64,000 bases of DNA, from the NCBI RefSeq assembly GCF_036785885.1, contig NC_092312.1:23578001-23642000 (forward strand), in the 5' to 3' direction. The translations under genes were made by a program, and so were the position numbers. This DNA is from Coffea arabica. Its lineage: Eukaryota; Streptophyta; Magnoliopsida; Gentianales; Rubiaceae. The stretch's first letter is position 1. Each line of letters starts with the position of its first letter. The notes under the pieces are model-generated. The model was not told the DNA's origin. It was given only the letters and a program-made list of their open reading frames with translations, and did not search any database. This document shows, one piece after another, positions 13,359 to 23,436 of the stretch.

Positions 13359-13707
13359 AGAGCTCATGTGAGAAATCTTTCCTTTTGTGTCATAACGAGT
13401 GTCTCTTTTTTGGCTTGGGGTTATAGGAATTTTGTGGCAAGTTTTGCATTCTTCTTCATTATAATGGTGGATTTTCCTTGTCTCCTCCCGTGAACGGTAA
13501 GTCTAATTAAGACGTAAATCTTTGTGTCATTATCTTTTATTATTTTTTTTCCTCATTTTATTATAGTCTTCGTTATCACTTTTATGGATTATCAAATTAA
13601 CTTTTTCATAATTACCCGGACCTTATCCTAACACAAGGTCCTAATTACAAGTAGCATGGCTGAGGATTTAGTAACAGATGACACGACACCCAAATTTACC
13701 CAACTAT

Positions 13708-14015
13708 GAGTGCAAACGAGTCGAATCGAGTCGACTTTTGACCTAATCGATCCAACTCTCAACTTAATTTTACGAGATTCGAATTCGAACTCGAGTTTAA
13801 ACTCAAAATTTTTTTTAAAATAATTATTTTATATTTAAAAATAAATAAAATATTAATGTTTTCTAATAAATAATAAAATATTATGAATATATATGTAATT
13901 TTACTATTAAAATAAAAAATTATATATATATATATATATATAATCGAGTTTACCAGTTTAGTATTTTTGAACTCAAGTTCGACTTGATCAACTCGAACTC
14001 GTCCTCGAGCCGCAG
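13708..14015. repeat. MITE-like inverted repeat with internal (TA)n
   Basis: The left end reads GCAAACGAGTCGAATCGAGT. The right end, read in reverse, begins with the related CGAGTTCGAGTTGATCAAGT. The middle is AT-only DNA with a (TA)n tract near 13920-13943. The form resembles non-autonomous hAT-type elements. No clean TSD was identified, so the borders are approximate. Confidence 0.4.
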
Positions 14016-14287
14016 TCCTATATCCAACCCACAAGACAAGCGAACATTAGCAAACCAGAGGACAAAACAGCAACGCAATGATCTGACTCTAGACTTCGTA
14101 AGTAGATCCAATTATCCATTGAAGTCACAAATCTCTCAAGAATTGTTTGATTAGAAAAAAGTTAGCTTTATTTCCCACCTGTTCTGTGTGAGAGAATTCC
14201 TACAACATTCCGACCAGTCAAAACCAAGAAAAGGGCTAGCATCATCTTTTCAAAGAAAATGACAAAAACAAAACAAACGTTAGCAAA

Positions 14288-14506
14288 ATTTAACCAGCAA
14301 TTGGGTGGGTTATAGACATATTCAACCGCAAAAGGGCAGGAACCAAAATCTTATCGGCTTCCTTGTCCTTGTCCGGGATCTCAAGCTTAAAGTACTCCTC
14401 TTCCAGTTCCAGGGCCATCACGATCTCCACAGCGTCTAAACTATCTGAGCCCAAATCTTTCTGAAAAATGAACATCAGGAGTCATGGCCTGTACAGATGT
14501 AGCACA
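14288..14506 (-). pseudogene. Decayed copy of mitochondrial ACP exon 2
   Basis: Seen: minus-strand translation shows [18 protein letters not shown] and KLEIPDK, which match the intact exon at 23437-23613. The copy has extra residues (LE and Y around EEEYF, and a repeated DK), then a frameshift after ADKI that destroys the C terminus. A further extra T lies next to the HFQ codons, and the acceptor region is altered (GCC inserted after CAG). No exon 1 lies upstream of it on the minus strand before unit 2. Known: the DSL serine is the phosphopantetheine site of ACPs. Inference: it came with the 9-24 kb tandem duplication, which took only the 3' half of the gene, and has decayed since. Confidence 0.85.
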
Positions 14507-16015
14507 AGAAGCGGAAGTCAGCAACTATTTCGATCTCCATTCAACTAATACTTTGTTGTCTAAACAAAATGAACATGATTTGCTCTCAGGAGATGCAATT
14601 GATGGCAATTGGTAGGAGTGGAGACAATATTGTAAGGCTGCGTAACGATTTCATTGTGTATTTTCCAAGCAACATGCACAAGTCTGCCATTAACGGTTCA
14701 TTGTCCAATAAAGTTACAACAGCATGAGATGTGCCATAATTTTCTACTCAAATCATTCTAGATCCAACAGGATGAAAGTTCTTTATGATTGAGAGGACCT
14801 GCCTTATTGCCGGTGCAAATTCTCTTTCCTCAACAAACATCAAGCTTCATATGGTTAACGTTAAATAGATGAATTGCCAGCCGAGGAAGCAGCAGCAGAC
14901 ATTTCTTTTGACGAAGAACAAGAGTTTCGTACATCTATTGCGCAGTATCATTCCGTCAAATTGATAGAGTGCAAGTATCTTAAAATTAGTTCAGAGAAAA
15001 GCCCTTCCAAGGAAAACAACTTTTTGTTTATTTTAGCCCAGAATGTACACTAGGTAAAAGAACAATTAGGCAGAATATGAAGGTTTTAACAATATTTTCC
15101 AGTAATAGATACAAGAGGATGTGATGGATGAACTTAAGTGAGGACCCAAAAAAAAAGAAAAAGAAAATCAGTGTTAGGACAAAGAAAAGCGCCCATTAAT
15201 ATATCTGAATCTTGCATGCTCGTCTATTTTAGCAAGAAGGTAGGCACCACCTTATAATCATATCATAAGTCAATGAAACGAAGTCCAACTGAGGAGTGAC
15301 TTCTACTTAATCTTTCATGTACGCCTTCATTTCTGCACCAAAAATAGGGAGTTCTAGAAAAATTTAGTGGTGGTAATTCACAGGTAAACTTAGCAGGAAA
15401 GCTTGAACTAGGTTTGGTAGAACCTACATCTAAAGTCTAGAGATATATGGGTATATTTGAAGGGTGACAAGCTTTACGGTTACTACTTTCTGAAGCCTAA
15501 GCAATCATCAACCGAGTGTTCTCGTCAAATCGTGTCCCTTTTGTTCCATAAGGTGATCTTAATTATGGGCATCAAAAAGTTGAGAGCCAATCCTTGGTTA
15601 CCGAATTAGTTATTTATTAAAAATGTTAAACTTTACAATAAAGATCCCAATATTTCAAAGCAATAATTGCATAGGACAAAATGCAAAATATTCCACAATT
15701 GAAGTATGAAAGATGCTGAACAACCACTTCTATACAAAAACCTGCATTCATTTTTCAACCTTTGTCTTCTTCACAAATAAGAACAATAGACGCACATCAC
15801 CTCTGTCGTTAACTTCTACCATATGGTCCAGGCGACTTTTCATTTGTTCTATTTCACAATCCTTTGCTAATAAAACAAAAGCAACGATCCAAAACCGATG
15901 TAATCTTTTTTAGTTCAAAAAATGTATGTTAACTAGAGCGTAACCAATGGTATCAAAGTCACTCTTTCTGAAGAAGTCACCTTACTATAGCCACAATTGA
16001 AAAATGGATAAATTA

Positions 16016-16476
16016 CATATAAACCACCTGTGAGTTCATCTATTGCCATATGACCCCCCTAATGTTTCAAAAAGTCTAATTCACTCTCTATGGTTTTATG
16101 TAAAGTGGAAATTTGATGAAAAATAGCTTGTATAACATCGTTAATTGAAATATTAATAGTGCCTTTACTTAAATGCTAAATCAATCGATTGCTTAACTAC
16201 CTTGTATAAAAGCATGGAGGGATTATGTGGATAAATATAAAAATCACAAGAAATAAAGTAGATGTTTATACAAAATATAAGGAGATTATATGGAGATTAA
16301 AATTTTATCACACGCACTTTTAGAGCACGTTTGTTATAAATGCCGAAACTGATTGTGCATTCCGTCCATTTTTCACTTTACATAAAATCATATGATGGTT
16401 ATATGGTTATTTTAAAACCTTGTAAGGGTCATCTGGCATTATGTAAAATTACAGGTGAATTATAAGTAATTTACCC
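16016..16476. mobile_element. MITE, family M1 (copy 1)
   Basis: The left end GGATAAATTACATATAAACC and the right end, reversed, GGGTAAATTACTTATAATTC begin imperfect terminal inverted repeats of about 55 bp; both continue to a TGCCATATGACCC-like block. Unit 1 lacks the insert near 9775, where the flanks run on directly, so this is a real insertion. The flanking TTGAAAAAT and TTAAAAAAA could be a weathered 9-bp TSD, which would suggest a Mutator-like origin. Relatives lie at 21140-21467 and 59479-59941. Confidence 0.75.
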
Positions 16477-16937
16477 TTAAAAAAATAGATGACAGATAAT
16501 TGAGAATGCAATGACTAATTGATTTTTCTGTAGGTTGTCTTTCAATCTACTTAACATGCCAATTCAACAAACATTTTCTGTCACATTAGCTTTGTGATTT
16601 GAGATTTGAATTGAATGAAGCAAGTTAGTTGAATTGAATCAACTAAACTTTCCTGGTCAAAAGCAAGTGTTGAACCGTGCATTATAATGGCTTTCAGCAG
16701 TGCCGCACGCCATTTGCTTCACTCACTCCACCTTTCATCTCTCTGCCTACTTTGCCAAGGGAGAATAGGAAAATTTTATGTTGAAAGTAGCAATGCTGTA
16801 GAATATGTTAACATATATTCCATGGTTCCCAACCAGTAAAAGTGCTGTTTGGCATTAGTCGCATGAGTTACCAAAAGTGATGAAAACTTTTAAGTAAATA
16901 AGTGGCACTATGTTCTTGTTCGGGTAAATAAATGAAA

Positions 16938-17335
16938 GGAAAAATGACCTAAATGATCCCTCATATTTCTGCAAAAGTCTGTTTTTTTATTTCTCACATA
17001 TGAAATGGAGCCAGATGGTCTCTTACACATTCAAAGTGTACAATTTTGGTCCTAAATTCCATTTCCGGCCACTTTTTGATTATGAAGTCCACGCTCAACT
17101 CACATGTTGTGTGAAAGCTCATGTAAGTTTTCTTACCATTGTTCTCATTTTGCTTCTACATTTATTTGCATGTGGGTTAAAGTGTGCACTTTTAAATCTA
17201 AAAAGTGGTCAGAAATGTGATTTGAAAACAACTTTGCATGCTCTGAATACGTGAGAGACCATTTACTCCATTCTGTATGTGAAGGACCAAAAGGAGATTC
17301 TCTAGAAACATGAAGGATATTTACATCATTTCACT
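16938..17335. mobile_element. Mutator-like MITE with 9-bp TSD
   Basis: A perfect 9-bp duplication, TAAATGAAA, flanks the insert (16929-16937 and 17336-17344). The ends GGAAAAATGACCTAAATGAT and, reversed, AGTGAAATGATGTAAATATC form imperfect inverted repeats of about 30 bp. Unit 1 has the uninterrupted site near 10275. It encodes no protein. A TSD of 9 bp is typical of the Mutator superfamily. The 84-aa ORF inside is spurious. Confidence 0.8.
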
Positions 17336-17397
17336 TAAATGAAATAGATCATGAAGGTAAGATAAATTAAAAAAGAATGATGCACCTTGTGAGAACC

Positions 17398-20300
17398 CGT
17401 TTTGCCCTAATATTTTTTCCTAGGGTTTATTTCCCCTTAATTGCATGTTTCTGCATTTTCTGGCTTAGAAATATTTTCTTAGTGGATTTTATGAGCAATT
17501 ATAGTTTTAAAATGATTTTCCTAGTATTGGTGAGTTTTTAGAAAATTAAGAATATATTTTGGACGTGGGACCCACTAGTGCGAAAAGTACGGAAAAATTC
17601 GGCCAATAAGGTTAAGTTTTGGATACTGGTGGAAATTTATCGGGTGTTAAGAGATAAGTAGAGGGTAACATGGCATTGATGTGAGAGGAACCAAGTGATA
17701 GGAAGGCATTAAATGAAGTGCCAAGTGGCACTATGTGATTGGTCCACTTGTTGGACATTTTTGACTTTTCTTACCATGGATTAAATATCTCAAAAATTGA
17801 CTAAAAATTCATTCTTTCTTACCTCTTGTTGGCCGATTCTCCCTCTTGGACAAGGAAGAGAAACTTCTTCAATTTACAAGCTTCAAACTATCTCAATCTT
17901 CCATTCCAACCAATTAAACTTAGATTTGCTCCATAAAATTCTTCCTTCTAGTGCTAGTAAGTTGTTTGGTGAACTTTGTTTGAAGAACTAAGGTGCACAA
18001 CATCTTCCTCTCTCTTGATTTCTTGGTAAGTGTTGCTTGAACACCCTACTACCTCTAATAATGGTTATATGATGCTTAGAAGTGGCTTGAGTGTTTGAAA
18101 ATGTGATTTATCTCTTGATTTGGCTTGTTTTGGTGAAGTTTTTATTTTATTGGGAATTTTTCTGGTTTAATATGATCTTGATGTTGGGGGCTTGTATGAT
18201 GAATTGTAGTGGTTGGAAATGACTCTAGTGGATGTGAAATGTGGATAAATGCAACTAATTTTGGATTTGGTGTGAAAATTGAAAAGCTAGGGTTCTTAAA
18301 TCCCCAATTCTGTCCGGTTTTGGATCATAGGGTTAGAGGCCGAATTTGACTTTTCTCAAAACATGAAAGTTGTAGGTATTGATGTGTTTGAGGTGCCTGT
18401 AAAATTTCAGGTCATTTGGATGAGTGCAGAGTGAGTTATGCCATTTTTACTGTAGCTGTTCTGTTTTGATCAGAATGCGAAAACTGCGATAGTAATTGGC
18501 CCTTTTGACTGGAATTGGTTTGGATTTTGAAGTTGGTGTCTTCTGATGAAATGTAGCTGGATGTTTTAGCTAACTTATGCCTTTGGAATTTTGGCATTTG
18601 GACTTGTATGGACTGAGATATACCGATTACAGTTTTCTGTGTTTTGCAAACCTGTTTTGGTAATTCTGGTATAGTATTTGGCATTTTCGAACTAGTTAAG
18701 CTAGGAACTGGATTGAGTGGTCTTCTACATTGTTGTAGCTCTGTTTCATAGCTTCGAAACGGTGGGTCTTGCACCCCCATCCGATAACCGTAGTGAAAGT
18801 GGTGTCATTACCGCATTATGAAGTCAAATACGTTTTTTTTTGTTAAGGCCTAAGTTAAAGCCATTTCTTAATTTCTGGTTACCTATGATGCTTATATATG
18901 CATATGAAACCTTATTGGGGTTGTGGTTGGCATTGGTTTATGACTCGTTATCGAGTCTCTTTTAGGGCTTGCTTTCATTTCGGTTGTTTCCTAGTTAACT
19001 TTTGTACTTGTACCACTTTGAGCCTAGTGAACGGCTTTTGGGAAATGAGATGAATTTTGTGTGAGATGTTGGGACTGATTTGAGGATATAATGAAGCCTT
19101 AATGGCTGGAAAAGTAAGAAATTTAGGGGAAGTGCTGCCCGATTTTCTAGGCCGTTTGATTCCTTTAAGTTGGATTTGCCTTTTGGTAGAATGAAAGGCT
19201 TTTGGGTTGTTTGCGCCTAAGTCTTCATGCTACCTTTTCGTTTCCAAGAAAATCATGTTTTGCACCCTTGCATTAGTAATTATTTGGCGAGGCATACGAC
19301 TAGTAGTCGAGCCTCACATGTGCATTCTGTTTACTCGATTCTGGAAGTAAAACCTTCAATTGGTTTATTTTGATTATTTTAGGGTTTCTTGGCGATTAAG
19401 GCCAATCTGAAGTGAAAACTTTTGAAGTTGAGCCGGTGAGTGTTCCACTACCTGCTACCCATTATGTGAAATATCTGAATATCTGAATACTTGATTTATG
19501 ACTATTGAAGCCAAATACTGTTTTGATAAAATGGAGGCGATGGTGTACTTTATCACACTCGTTCTTCTATCTGTTCATATGCCAATTTTGAGTGCCTATC
19601 TGAATCTGTCGTCTGAATCTGCTATCTGAATATGCTATTCTGTATCTGTATCTGAATCTGTTATCTGTGTCTGCATCTGTTCGGATTTCTATGACCTATG
19701 AGCTCAATCCTGTGGCCAAGTTATTCGAGTCGGGCCGGCAAGGGCCTGGACGATTAGATAACGAACCACGGTAGTCTGTTTGGGGATTTTGGGTATTGAG
19801 ACCCTTGATTCCAGGTATACTCGAGTATTACCATTTCTGTTCGGTTACGGTGAGCGGGCCCGGTAAAGGGGTGTTTGGTGGACGGAATTCGGTGTAAAGA
19901 GGGGTCTACGGACGTTTTGGTTCTATATACGTTGACGGAGAGTCAACCGGTTTGGATCAAGTACTGCGCTGGAAATTTGGCTCCTGAGAGCCACCCGTAT
20001 CCTTTTGATTTGAATCATTGGTTTCTGTGCTTTACATCTGACATGTGTATCTGATTTTGTAAAATGTGAAATGCCATGATTTTTCTGCTATATGATTGGT
20101 ACCTCATTGAGCGCAAGCTCACCCCTTTCCGTTCCTTTTGTTTTCCTTACAGGAAAATAAACTCTTTTGGTCTGGATTTGACAAATGGCTGCCAAATTGA
20201 GCTAGATGAACATATCTTTTGTATAGCTCATGTATTAAAACCCTAAGTGTACTTTTGGGGCGTTTTCTCTTTTGATTTGGCAAACCGTGTATATGTATTA

Positions 20301-20587
20301 ACTTTTGAAAGCTTTTGTATGTCATTTTGATTTGTAAACGCCAAAGTTCAGATATGAATGTTTGTTAGCTATTTCGGTTGGGTTCTGACGGGTCGGTTAC
20401 TATTCATGGCCGGCTCCGGATTTCATTTTTTATTTTGGGTTATTTTACCATTTTGATGTGTTTACGCGAGTTTGTAAGTTCCGGAGTGAAGCAGATAGCT
20501 CTAATCTGATCCGTAGTCCTGGCGAGAGCTGGGCAGGCAGTCCGCTAACCCCTTTGGTTCGCCTTAGGGGAAAGTGGGGCTGTCACA
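17398..20587 (+). mobile_element. Solo LTR of a Ty3/gypsy family (copy 1, 3190 bp)
   Basis: Starts TGTGAGAACCCG, ends GGGGCTGTCACA, and is flanked by a perfect 5-bp duplication, CACCT (17393-17397 and 20588-20592). There is no PBS, internal region or second LTR. The 51087-53927 element shares its ends and long internal blocks, such as the GGTTAGAGGCCGAATT block. The LTR of the full element at 35999 is a more distant relative. Known: solo LTRs arise by recombination between the two LTRs of one element. It sits inside duplication unit 2 only, so it arrived after the duplication. Confidence 0.9.
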
Positions 20588-20989
20588 CACCTCCATTAAT
20601 TGGACTAACTCCACTTTGCACCCTTCAATTTATATCACTTTTTTACTTTGTACCCTAAACTTCAACTTTGAACACTTTGTACTCTTTATTCTCAAGTTTG
20701 TCTCATTTAAATCAAATCATTACATTTGCAAAATTAATGAGATAAAAGATGGTAAAAACTAATAACAATGTACAATTTTGTTCTAATTACAATTTCTTAA
20801 CTTTTTTTTTACCACTTTCAGTGCATTGCCATTAATTTATATGGTCACAATCATTAACATTGTTGGCAAAACTAAGGAGACAAATAATGATGCAAAATAA
20901 TGAAAATGTACTATTTTAATTTTGCTGTGATGTCTAAGTACCTTTTGTCTAAGCATAAGATGACATGATTGCATGTTTGTATTGTTGAG
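20588..20989. other. Unit-2-specific AT-rich insert, type unknown
   Basis: Lies between the solo LTR and the point where similarity to unit 1 resumes near 20990. It has CCACTTTGCACCCTTCAA and similar text reminiscent of dispersed repeats. I could not define its ends. Confidence 0.35.
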
Positions 20990-21139
20990 TGAGGTGGCAA
21001 AAAAGTTATCACGAAATAGCAAAAACAGTTTGTCAATTAATTGTACTCTCTCATAGTAGTGAAATCTTAACATCCAAATTCATTTGATTCTGGAGTCCTA
21101 AATGTTCCTCACTAATGGCGTTAGTCGCAAAAAACTGTG

Positions 21140-21467
21140 TGTGATAAAATCATAATATCTACTTAATCCTCCTATGATTTACATAAATATTTACTTTGTA
21201 TAAATATTCACTTTACCCCCTTGTGATCTTTGCATTTATCCACGCAATTCCCCTATAGTTTTATACAAGGTGTTTAAATTGTCGTTTAATTTAGCATTTA
21301 AATAGGGATACTACTGGTATTTTAACCAACGATATTACATAGGTTATTTTATGTCAAGTTTTCACTTTACATGAAATCATAAATGGATGAAGTGGGCACT
21401 TTGAAACGTTAGGAGAATCATATGACAATAAACCAAACTATTGGAGGGTTGTTTATAATTTACCCTT
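21140..21467. mobile_element. MITE family M1, truncated reverse-orientation copy
   Basis: The GATAAAATCATAATATCTAC block is the reverse complement of a block in the 59479-59941 copy. The right end TATAATTTACCC carries one terminal repeat. The left terminal repeat is not intact, so the copy is truncated or degraded. Confidence 0.6.
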
Positions 21468-21495
21468 AATTTTATCCGGCTATAAGAAGCTATTC

Positions 21496-21979
21496 TTTTT
21501 TTCCAACAACAATAACATTTATATAATATAATCTATTCTATTCTGTAGGAAAAAGTAGCCTAAAGAGGCTGTAGCTGTATAAAGGACTAACAGGTCTATA
21601 GACTTGACTAGACCAAAGGTGTGCTCTGACGCCTGTTTTGGATTTTTTTTCACTACAGGTGGAGTTCGAACCCTAACTTAGGGTGTGTTTGATAAAACTG
21701 AAATCTGAATTCATTAAGTTATTAATTGTTAAGTATTAAATCCAATACGTTTAAGTATCTATCATATTCAGTGATAAGTAAATAGTTTATCACTTAATTT
21801 TGGGAGCAAATTTTGTTTAGAAAATTCAGTGATAATTAATTAATTCATATGTTCAATTTTTTTATTATCAAACGATTTGAATATGTTAACATCTGAATCT
21901 ATTAAATTTAAGTGTTGAATTGAATTCTCAAACAGAGTCTTAATCCCTTTTCGGTGCCACTAAGCCAAAGCTCAGTGGT
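21496..21979 (-). mobile_element. tRNA-derived SINE (copy 2), split by a nested MITE
   Basis: Read on the minus strand it begins CCACTGAGCTTTGGCTTAGTGG (box A-like). It has GGGTTCGAAC (box B-like) after the nested insert, shares GCCTAAAGAG and the AGACTT-ACTAGACCAA region with copy 1, and ends in an A tail (T7 on plus at 21496). A 16-bp target duplication with three mismatches flanks it (21480-21495 and 21980-21995). The nested MITE occupies 21681-21939. The higher TSD divergence suggests it is older than copy 1. Confidence 0.8.
21681..21939. mobile_element. Tourist/PIF-Harbinger-like MITE nested in SINE
   Basis: The ends GGGTGTGTTTGATAA and, reversed, GACTCTGTTTGAGAA form terminal inverted repeats. 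TTA is duplicated on both sides (21678-21680 and 21940-21942). It is 259 bp, AT-rich and non-coding. A 3-bp TTA/TAA target is characteristic of PIF/Harbinger MITEs. It separates box A from box B of the SINE. Confidence 0.75.
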
Positions 21980-23436
21980 CTATAGGAACTTATTCATAGT
22001 TGCGAAACTTGGCGAAATTAATACGAGGAAATCGGTTAAACATTGACAGCTAGCTTTAGTGATGCAGAATGGTTGTCCGGAGCACACCACGATCCATTTG
22101 ATAAAGTTCTTGGAAGAAAGTATCTTTAGTTCTAGGGAAGTTTCAACTGTAACATATGCTCTGATTCAAAAGGGACATTGGTCAACCTCAGCCAAAACAA
22201 AACCCCACTGAAGTCGTCTTAGTTTTAGGTACCGAACACTGCCGCCGGTAGAGCCTTTCAAGCAAGAGAGGAGTGGAGGCCTAGTCTTTTAATTTTGTGA
22301 TGTGGGCATTATCATAATGGAGTGTTAGTCTCAGAACTTGGGGATTTTTTCAATCGTCTAGGAAAACAATATAGATGACAATAGAGATTGATGATGATGG
22401 TTTAGAAATATTTCATTCAAATTGAAAAATAATTAAAAGCTTTGATGGAAAAAAGGAATAGAAGTAAGAAATGAGAAAATAAAAGAGAGAAAGCAGAACT
22501 TTTTGGAAAAATTATCATAATGCAGATATGTGTCCTCAATCACTTTGACAGAAACCACTGAAAGAAGTATACGATATTAACATGCTGGAATTGCATTGGA
22601 GCTTCTAATTGATTCATCTAATAAAGCTGGTAATGAAAATCGTTAAATAAAACTGGTAATGAAAATCTATTTTTAGCGGTGGGCACTTAACATATATACA
22701 TTTCTTGGTTGGGAGAAAAATTGTCATATCTATTGCTTCGAAGCCTTTTACAATTAATTAATAAAAAAAATCATTTTCCAAAAGTAAAAGCATGAATTCG
22801 TACCTACCCCTAGAAGGAATACTGCCAATTAGATCGTTGGGAGTTTTTCTAACATATTAATGTACTAAGACAAATGCAAAATTCATTAAGATTTGACAAG
22901 TTGTCTCTGGCACATCTCATTCTACACTTGAAGAGTGGATACAATTAATTAAACAATGTCTTTAAACTCGAACCCAAAAGTTGACCAAAAAACCTTTCTA
23001 CAATTCAACCGATTCAACTTCAATTCAAAGGTTTAATAACTTTTATTTATTTTTGTATTAAAAATTTTGAAAAAACCAAAAAAAAAATTGTTTTAAGAAA
23101 TAAAAAAATTTAATAAAAACTGGTTAAACCTCCTCATTTTTACTAGTTCAAACGGTTCTTAATTGAATTTAACCAATTCAATTGAATCTTTGAATTATTC
23201 ATTAAATCGGACCGAATGCATGACCGGTTTTGCGATTCGACCGGTCGATCTGGTTTCAAAATAAACGTTGGAGTCCCAAACCTGTAAAAGAAATTATGTT
23301 TGATCAGAGTTGCTTTATTCCCCACCGGTTCTGTGACAGAATTCTACAACATTCCAACCAGTCAAACCAAGAGAGGGCAATATGTAACATCATCTTTTCA
23401 AAGAAAATGACAAAAACAAAAAGAAAGTAGCAAAAT

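Larger units (their letters stand above)
9067..15290. repeat. Tandem segmental duplication, unit 1
   Basis: The left edge near 9067 (GGAGTGACTTCTACTTAATC) is repeated at 15293, the start of unit 2. Further matching blocks run in the same order: the region after 9380 with 15550, 9840-10500 with 16500-16920 and 20990-21080, 11850-12640 with 21990-22920, and 14150-15250 with 23290-24425. The last block holds the decayed ACP exon 2. Identity by eye is roughly 75-85%, so the duplication is old. The stretch 12650-14100 does not match unit 2 and contains a SINE and a MITE-like repeat. Confidence 0.8.
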
